From Siphonodentalium dalli (taxonomy: Eukaryota > Mollusca > Scaphopoda > Gadilida > Siphonodentaliidae): a stretch of DNA of 64,000 nt. Numbering within the stretch: the stretch's first letter is position 1; every line of letters starts with the position of its first letter. The position numbers and the translations under genes were made by a program. The notes beneath the pieces are model-generated. The model was not told where the DNA came from. It did not search any database and saw only the letters and a program-made list of their open reading frames with translations. Shown here one piece after another: positions 35,401-44,400 of this stretch. The stretch lies in NCBI GenBank assembly GCA_032622095.1, contig CP136069.1, positions 45,174,194 through 45,238,193 of the forward strand. Reading direction: 5' to 3'.

Positions 35401-38400
35401 AAAGTCCTCTCAATTACTATTTCAATGGCTTCGGGGGTCAAAAATATTTGATTCGAGTCGAGGAAGTCACCCATCAAAGCTCAGATTTGTTAGATATCGA
35501 TTTTAGAAATCTATTATTTTTCATTATCGGGAATACTTTCTGGCCCAGAACACAGTCAAAATTGCGTTATTATTACCAGTTGATTTTAGAGTTATCCATC
35601 CTTGTCTGTTTGAATAGTGTTTTGGTGTACACATCTCGAGCAGATTACGAAATTGAATGCAAATAAAAAACATGGCTGCCAGCAGCCATCTTGGATTTTA
35701 CTCTTTGCATAATCGGCACACTCTACATGCCACATCCCTTTCCGATCATCACCAAACTTCATATGGATCTTCAAGGTGACCTCTAGATGGGAGCCATCAA
35801 TTTTTTCCAAAATTCGTTAAAAAACATGGCCAGCAGCCATCATGTTTAGGATCACCTCTAGATGGGAGCCATCAAATTTGAATTTTTTTTTACTCTTTGC
35901 ATGACTAAATCCTTTGGCACAACCTACAAACCACATTCCAGATCAGATTTTTTTTCGAAATTTGTTGAAAACATGGCTGCCAGTGGCCTTTTTGATTTTA
36001 CTCTTTCCATGACTAAATCCTTCGGCACACCCTACTAGTACAGGCCACATTCCTCATCTAATGCTCTATCCCTAGTTATTCTATATATATATATATAGCA
36101 TAAATTTGACTGGTTTGCTTCTTCAAATAACCAACCATGCATGGGTACAAAAAATTTTCTGATTTTTTTAGGCGTACCAATATTTGTCATATATATGTAC
36201 ACACAGCCGAGCTAATTAACACGCTATCAACTTGAAGTTGGATCCCAGATGGTCACTTTGCATTTCCATGTAATTTTTATGAAGTTGTTGTGGGCACCCT
36301 AGCTCTTGAATGATATACTTCAATACATTTGCATTCGGAGTAAAAGTTTGTTTATGCTGTAATAGTTAGGAGCACATTGCTGAAGCATGCTGGAGCACAC
36401 AAACATTATAATTCATATGTACATTGTACAACATCTTTTCACTTATAACAATATAATGATATAATCGCGAGTGTGACAATAACGGTGGATATTTCTCTTT
36501 ATGGGGGGGGGTGGTTCGTCCTGTGGGTCGGTGGCTCAGGCGATAGTAGTGATAATACAACATGTTACTTTTGCAGCGTAGGTTTGCACATTAAGGTGTT
36601 TAATAAAGTTTGAACCGCGATGTCGAGGTTATGTATAATTGAACAGCCCTAAATATGTTCCAGTTTTGTGTACTATTCAGGTTAGTATCTCCAAGGAGGA
36701 GTTTCTCGAGATTAATAGTTTGTACACCAAGGGTAGCGAGTTGGTGAAACAACAAACATCGTTGATCTGTGTAAAATGGACAAAAAAAAATAATGATTTG
36801 CTTCTTCGGCCAGGTGACCACAACGACAGCTTGGGTTGTCCGATATGAAGTTAGAAAATTTGTCAGCGTTTAAATCGCTACAGTAATTTCAAAGTTTACA
36901 ATGAATGATGTTTATCGCGCGATTTCCGAAATTAAAATAGTCTGGTGACGCAAGAACTGGATCAGTCGTTAGGTATTTTGTTTTTAAAATACTAATGGAA
37001 GATGATTCTTTTATTTTATTTGACAGGGTATTCCATTCCCTAGTTGTATTTGGGAAAAATGTGTGTTCAAAATGGACAGTTCTTTTGAATAACTATGGAG
37101 GAAAACTTGTTTTATCTCTAAAATCATATCTAGCAGCTGATTCGGGGCGGGTGGGTAAGAGATTGTTGAGATATTTAGGGGTCTTGTTATTAGTTATTCT
37201 GTACATGATATTCATTCTATGAGATTTCCTTCTGTTTGTTAACGTTTGCCACCCCAATTCTACTAGCAAGTTTTTCACAGGAACGGATCGCGTGAGACCT
37301 GTAACAATTCGACCCGCGTCCGCTTGGATGCGATCTAATTCCATGCTCGTTACTGAAGCGTTACAATTTTATGGCATTCGTCAAACAATTAGAAAGTTAA
37401 TCAGTATTTCACAGAACCTCTTTGGTGGAGCGAGCCAGAAAGCTGTGCGCGCAATGAACCGGGGGCGATTATTCTTTGCGATCTTATGGTAGCAAGACTC
37501 TGTGGAATAAAGCCGGCGATGTGCAGACTTGTCCACTCTAGCAGGGAGCAATCAACTGGAAATAGGCCACAGTATTAGAGACAGTTGGTAAGCTGGGGAT
37601 TTGGTATGGACCTATGACCTAAAATTCATCTCGGCCCAAAGATTTATATCAGTTCTTGATACGGACGTCTGCACAGATGCACGGGCAGATGCCAACCCTT
37701 GGCAATAGCTCAGATTTTAATTGATAAGATGTCTAAGATGGGAGAGGGACAATAATTAAGTGCAATCATTTGTGCTCCAATCTCTTTGTTTCAAGTTTGT
37801 GATATATTCATTCCAATAAAATAAGTTTAACCTAACCCTTGTAGCCTACTGTACAAGATTTTTAAAAAGCAATCTTTCTGTACATTATTTTGGACATAAT
37901 AAGAGCAAACAAACTCTGTCACGTCTATATTCACACCAAGCTACCGGTATATATAACTTTAAACTTTCAGCGATCCGATTAGACAGAGCTCGAGGAGGTC
38001 GAAGTTCATATGAAGGTGCATCTCCAGGAAGGTCTCGGCCGCCACATATGGGGCAGAAAACACAAAAGTTGCCGACCAAATACCGACCAAAGTGCAAGCC
38101 TTATAAACCTGGAACGACAGTTCTTGGTGGAATGACCTTGACCATCCAGGACGATGGGAACAGTAGTAGTCAACTAGTCGCTATTCTGAATCATGCGAGG
38201 GACAAAAAAGATGGCATAAAAGACAGTGGTAAGACGATAATACCTCAGGTGCTGACGGACATCATGAACATGGAATCACTTCTAGTTGAGGATGAGCCTT
38301 CTTATATTACGAAGGATAAGTTCACGGACTCGGACCCGGACCTGTATGCTTCGTTGCTGATGATCACGGAGTTGAGGTTATACAAGATGGTTCGGTGGGC

Positions 38401-41400
38401 TCGGAATCTCCCTCAGTTCAGTGCTATTGCTGTAAGTGTTTAAAGACTTATTATGGACTTGTTCCAGTGCGATAAACTTATAATTTAGTACTCACGTGCT
38501 ATGCCAACCTGGGGAATGTATCATTCTACTAAGATCACTGAAAATTTCAGATGAATCGACCATACCACTCCATAGAAAACATCGTCTGAACTATGCTTAA
38601 TTGTAAATATTTACACCTAAATTTGGGACGCAACAATCGGCGATAAACTAACGCAAACGATTTCCCCATCTAGGGTCATTGCATTTAATTAATATATAAG
38701 AATGACGGTGTGTGTTGTCAATTTGGATTAATATCCGTAAAAAATAACTACTTTGAGCAAGATTATTCTCCATATCTATGTGATCACTAGAGATGGGCGG
38801 TATTGAAATTTTAAGCTCGGTATCGGTAAATTTCCGTCTATTTACCGCGGTATCGGTACGGTAATCGGTATTGCTATTAAATTACAAAACCAGAGCAGAA
38901 ATCCAGGTAAATTGTGGTAACTCAAGTTTTTAACTGAACAATGTACATGAAAATATGCCCACTGATTTACTACATTCGCGACAACAGCTAAATGAGGCAA
39001 CACAATGACCTACACAATTATTCAATTAGGTGATATTCAGACATCTCTTTGATCATTTACACGCAGGCCGTCGCACCGCTTTGAAAAGAATAAGAGATTG
39101 CATCATTGCATGGCTACAATATCTATACGTGTCAATTTCGTCACATTTTCGCGAGTGAATAGAATTGTGAGTAGTAATCAGTGATCACAATTCACAAATC
39201 CTAATCAATAGCCGCAACGCCGAAATAAATCTTAGAATTTAATCAATTGATGGATCTGTTCTATTTTTAGAAAGTGAAAGTAGATTTTGATTCACTGTAT
39301 AAATGAAATCGGACCTTATTTCTGTTTATGCCGCTTGCATTGTCGATGTCTTTGAAGTCGCCATAGCCACGTGTTATACGGACTGCCACCTCCTGAGTCA
39401 GTGTGGCATTGACGACGTTACAATGTAGCAATAAGTTACAGCACTGCTTCTTTGATACACTGTGTAGTGTGTATCTATTCTAACAACTGCATTGATTGTT
39501 AGGCCCGTAACTAGGTCAGCCATCTGTGAGTTTTTATTCCTTTGCTCGCTCAAGGCCTGTCAAACTGATAAAAGGTCACGGTCTTTGTGATGGTCTGATG
39601 GATTTGTATAATTCTGAGATTTAATTTTAATTAAAGTACCGAATCAAAACTGTTTACTGAGAAACTTTACTCAATACGAAGACACACAAGTTGGCAACAC
39701 ATGAATAATTTAAATACCGAAAAGTCGGTATTTTTAGTTTTGATTCGGTACGGTAAATCGGTATTACGCTGATACCGATACCGCACGGTAAATACCGATT
39801 ACCGCCCATCTCTAGTGATCACCCTACCGGAGTGGTTCACATCACTTTAATATTCCCCAAAAATAATATAATTACTTGTGTCTACCTTTCCTCTGATGAT
39901 GGTTTCTGGATATCTTCATTAATATTAACCCTTTCATGACGGGAGCAGCACTGGTGCAGCATTAAATATCATGTGCATTGCATTCTCTTATATATGCAAA
40001 AGTTCATGAAGCTCCAGTCATGGAAGGGTTAATATTAATGATATAGAACACTGTTTGGTATAGGTTAATAAATGGTCAAGATTATTCTATAAATATTTCA
40101 TGAAACATATACAGTATCTGGGAACCCCGGTGTCACAGTTTGAAAGGTAACATCATCTAACATACATAACCCATTAACCCTTTTCATGACGTGAGCTGTA
40201 CTGGTGCAGCATTTAAGATCCTGTGCCAGTGCATTCTCTTATATATGCGAGTCTCCCTACAGAGGAAGTTCTAGTCATGGAAGGGTTAAGCCATCCATTG
40301 GTGGCATTGCTGTTTCAATTTTCCTCGTGAATTCAGATTTGTTCAACAACACAAAGGGATGGTTTTGAATACTAACCTGATTCATGTAAGTGTAAAACGC
40401 CCAAGAACTTTTAATGTTTAACTCTTTCAACCCGGCAGCCCGCTAAAGCGGGCACAACATAAATTACGTTCATCCCGGCAGCCCGCTTTAGCGGGCAGAG
40501 CGCAATTGTCGGAAATAATACAATATTTCCAGAGATTTACAAATGATTTTATTGGGTAGCGACTTGTATATCCTTTGGGTGATATTCAGTATCAATACTA
40601 ATTTATTGGAGCGCACGAATACCTAGCATGTATGCTATTAAGAGAATTTCCGTGCCTAAATATAGACAGCACCTGTATGACGTCACGATTACAATTTTGG
40701 GGTTTGCTAAAAACGATGACACAATATTCTGCCGACTGGTGTGTTTTGAGTCACATTTGATTTTGGTTTATTGTTTATTACAAAAACATACCGATAAGAT
40801 TATTGTTATTACGTTTATGATAAAGAAGATAATGTTGACCTTTCTAACGATGTTTTATTTGTGGTATCTAATGTCTAATGTCTCCTATTTTCGACGCAAT
40901 GTTACCGAAATCACCGTGCCGCACAAGGGAGCGACTTTAATAATAGCTGCACGTGCATATTATAAACATGACATCGACATTCATAATCATTTTGGGAATC
41001 CGATCAGGACATTGGCAGTTGTTTTATTTGGAATGTTACTCATAATTCCTCGACTTTCTGAAAAGTAAATTATTGTGAGTCTAAATTTGCTAAATGTGGG
41101 AGTATATGTCTGTCGGTCAAATGGCATCTCTTAGGCATACTAGCTAGGTTAGTACTGGTCTGCTCTTGCCTTTGATAAAGCAACTATGTTCAATGAACCG
41201 ATTGGTAAAACATTTGAAACCATGCAGGGTGTCATCACAACCACGTTTATACACCACACTGGCAAAGAATTACACATACATGTACAGTGTATGTATTTGT
41301 GGAAAACATTGATATGCGAAGTGGATATCTCAGATACAGGTGATATGTGCCGCAATAGCATATATTGGGGATCAATGTCCCTTCTTGGTTCTCACCTGCA

Positions 41401-44400
41401 CACACCTGATATATCATTTAGATGTGAAACCACAACTGGTATATAACATAAATTGAAGGTCACTTCTTAACGATCATAAAACACGCAATTTGCCATACCC
41501 GACATCACTCTGAAAGGTAGTGTTGCAGCAAACCATCAGGAATGCATAATTTTACTTATGCAAGCTGATAATCCAGGGTTCTGGGACATCTATATATGTA
41601 TATTCAGGGTTCTGGGACATCTATATATGTATATTCAGGGATGAAAGAGTTAAAGATCATGTCTTCATTGTCTCCAATAAATAATATTACATTTTAAAGG
41701 GGTACTGTACGCCATTTTCATTAAATTTCCGGTGACAACAACGATCTAATATCGATAATATATAGAAACATAAGTAATTTGAGTCGAAGATGTATTCTGT
41801 AAACGCTCAGGTTAATAGGCTATCTTAAAATTTAATAATTTAAAAGTTAATAATTTGATATAAATTGAATTTATGACTGGAGCCATAAAATGGCGTCAAT
41901 TAAATTACGAATTTCCGTAATCAAACAAAGTAATTGAGGGATACTGGATTGTTAAACCGATCGCACACACGATCGCATAAAATATTATGATGATACGGGG
42001 AGAACACTCAAGCCACTCACTGACTAGCGACGATACAATAACTTAAATGAATATATGGGACTAGTATGCCTATAATATAACTTTTATTTGATTCATTTGG
42101 TTGAAAACTGTACAAAAATTACTCGACAACGACAATTTGTATTTTTGCATTCCGGTAAATTTGTCATCCATAACACTACTTCGTACTCAACAGACTTTCA
42201 AATAATGAAAAAATTGTTACCTTATTCTCCGACTCGGAGACTATAGAAACCAACAACAACATTTGGCGTACAGTACCCCTTTAAGGATAAATGGCAAACA
42301 AATCAATCTTTTAATAAATGCCATATTTTTCACTTACAGTATTGTATAGATAATACCAGCATGTTTAGAAGGACTAATAATTGTCCAGAATATAATGAAA
42401 CCTCCAGGTTATTTATAATTCGTCTGATTGTTACATGCAGTTCATGTCATATCTGTCTAGATATACCTGGTATGTACCTATATAAGCTATTTGGTGCACT
42501 GAATTGTATATTTAAAACAAAATAATAAAATACTCTTCAGGGAGTAACTCTTACCTTTTATTACAGGATGCGTCCCTTATTCCAATCATTAAACCCATTC
42601 TGTAATAATTATATACAACGGGTCATCATTGTATTACAGGAAATAATGCCAGGTGTACGGTACCAAAATGTATTATCGTTGCGCCAAAGTGACCTTTGAC
42701 TGCCGGTTTTTCGCCTGTTTACATTCCATACTATTGATTTAAGTATGTTTTATGGAGGCTTTGGATCAAGCAATAAATAGAATTTATAACTTGTTCCCAT
42801 TTTAAAGCGAAATTTACAAAAGTCCAGTAAATTAGGTCTGGACCTAGACCTAATTTACTGGACTCGTTTTGTAAATTTTGCTATAACTAGGGACTCGTTG
42901 TAGATCCTCTATGTACTAAATCTCAAACTACATGTAAGATGTTGATGCAAGCCTAAAAACATGATTTAGTATTTTCCCTCCAGTAAATTTTATTTCTCCA
43001 CTTTGCAGACGGACGACCAAATTTTATTGTTACAAAATGGCTGGTCAGATCTATTAGTGCTATGTGCATGTTGGCGATCCATCGGAATGTCGCCAAAAGA
43101 ACTCCGTCTCGCTTATGGCAAAAGCATGAATCTGAATCATGCCATGAAAATGGACATTGTTGATGTATTCTCTCGGATGCTGAATCTGACGGACAATATG
43201 CGGAGATTACACGTCGACCAATATGAGTTTGTCGCTCTCAAAGTTTTAATTCTTCTGTCACCAGGTTAGTATTGGTTAGGCCAAACAAAAAAAGTGTTTT
43301 GATTCTCAGGCAATTTTTTTTGAGAATCGATGAGGGAGCGAGGGTTTTATTTTTATTTTTTATTTTTGTTATGGGGATAATGCCCATAGTTATCATGGGT
43401 TATTATACATCATATAGGGATTTACCAGAATGATATATATATATATATACAATGTATATTTCAATTTACTGTTGTTGATATATTTGATATATGTATGTAC
43501 CTTTTATAGTATATATCTATTTATATCTATCAATATACTTTAATATTTATCCATCAATACTATAGTAATTTATACATGCTAGCCATAAAAACTTCAAATA
43601 CTATTTTATCACATAATTTGCCCATAAAAGCAGTTTCATAATTATCGATAAGAGACACGTTTAATATCAGCGCGTGCGATGACGTCACATCGTTCTTCAA
43701 ATGACTTGCGATCGCTGCGGTTTTTATCGTTTTCGATGGATATTTCGCATTGCTTCGCGTTTATTTGATCATGTGATAAAAAGTATCTCACACTCGTCCT
43801 ATTTTATACGTAATTTATCAACCTCGGCTCAAATCGAATTTAGTGAACTCGGTTGATAAATTCCGTATAAAATAGAAACTCATGTGAGATCCTCTATATA
43901 TTAAACAAGCATGCACATCGCCAATACGCACCATATTTCTTTCCGGTTTGCGTTCCCGAAATTGGAAATCTCAGAATTGTTTACCGCACGAAAAGTGGGT
44001 TATCTACCTTTTCGAATTGATAAAATGCCGAAATATTTGAACACATTTGACTTAATAAACTTGGGGTTTGGGCAGCTTGTGGTGACAATATACCTGGTAG
44101 TTATCATTGCCTAGTGTCTGTTTTTGAATACCAACACGTACACCATTGTATGTCTATCATATTTGATGTTTGAAACATAACTAATTTCTGTTTTCTAATT
44201 TCCTATTTTCGTGTTATCATTTGACAGCTTCGGTCAAATTGAAAATCGTAATAAAATGGTTCAATGCGGGCCTTTTTTCCAGACGCGGCTATGCCCGAGA
44301 ATCAAAAAACTTTTTTTGTTTGGCGATATCTTTGAAAAGTGGGGGGTATACTGAATTGAGTTCGTCTATCTGTCTGTCCATATGTATGTTCGTCCAGTCA

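Noticed and set aside
35053-35451. 132-codon ORF in receptor intron 2
   Set aside because: Made of the GCCATCTTGGA tandem repeat and part of F6.
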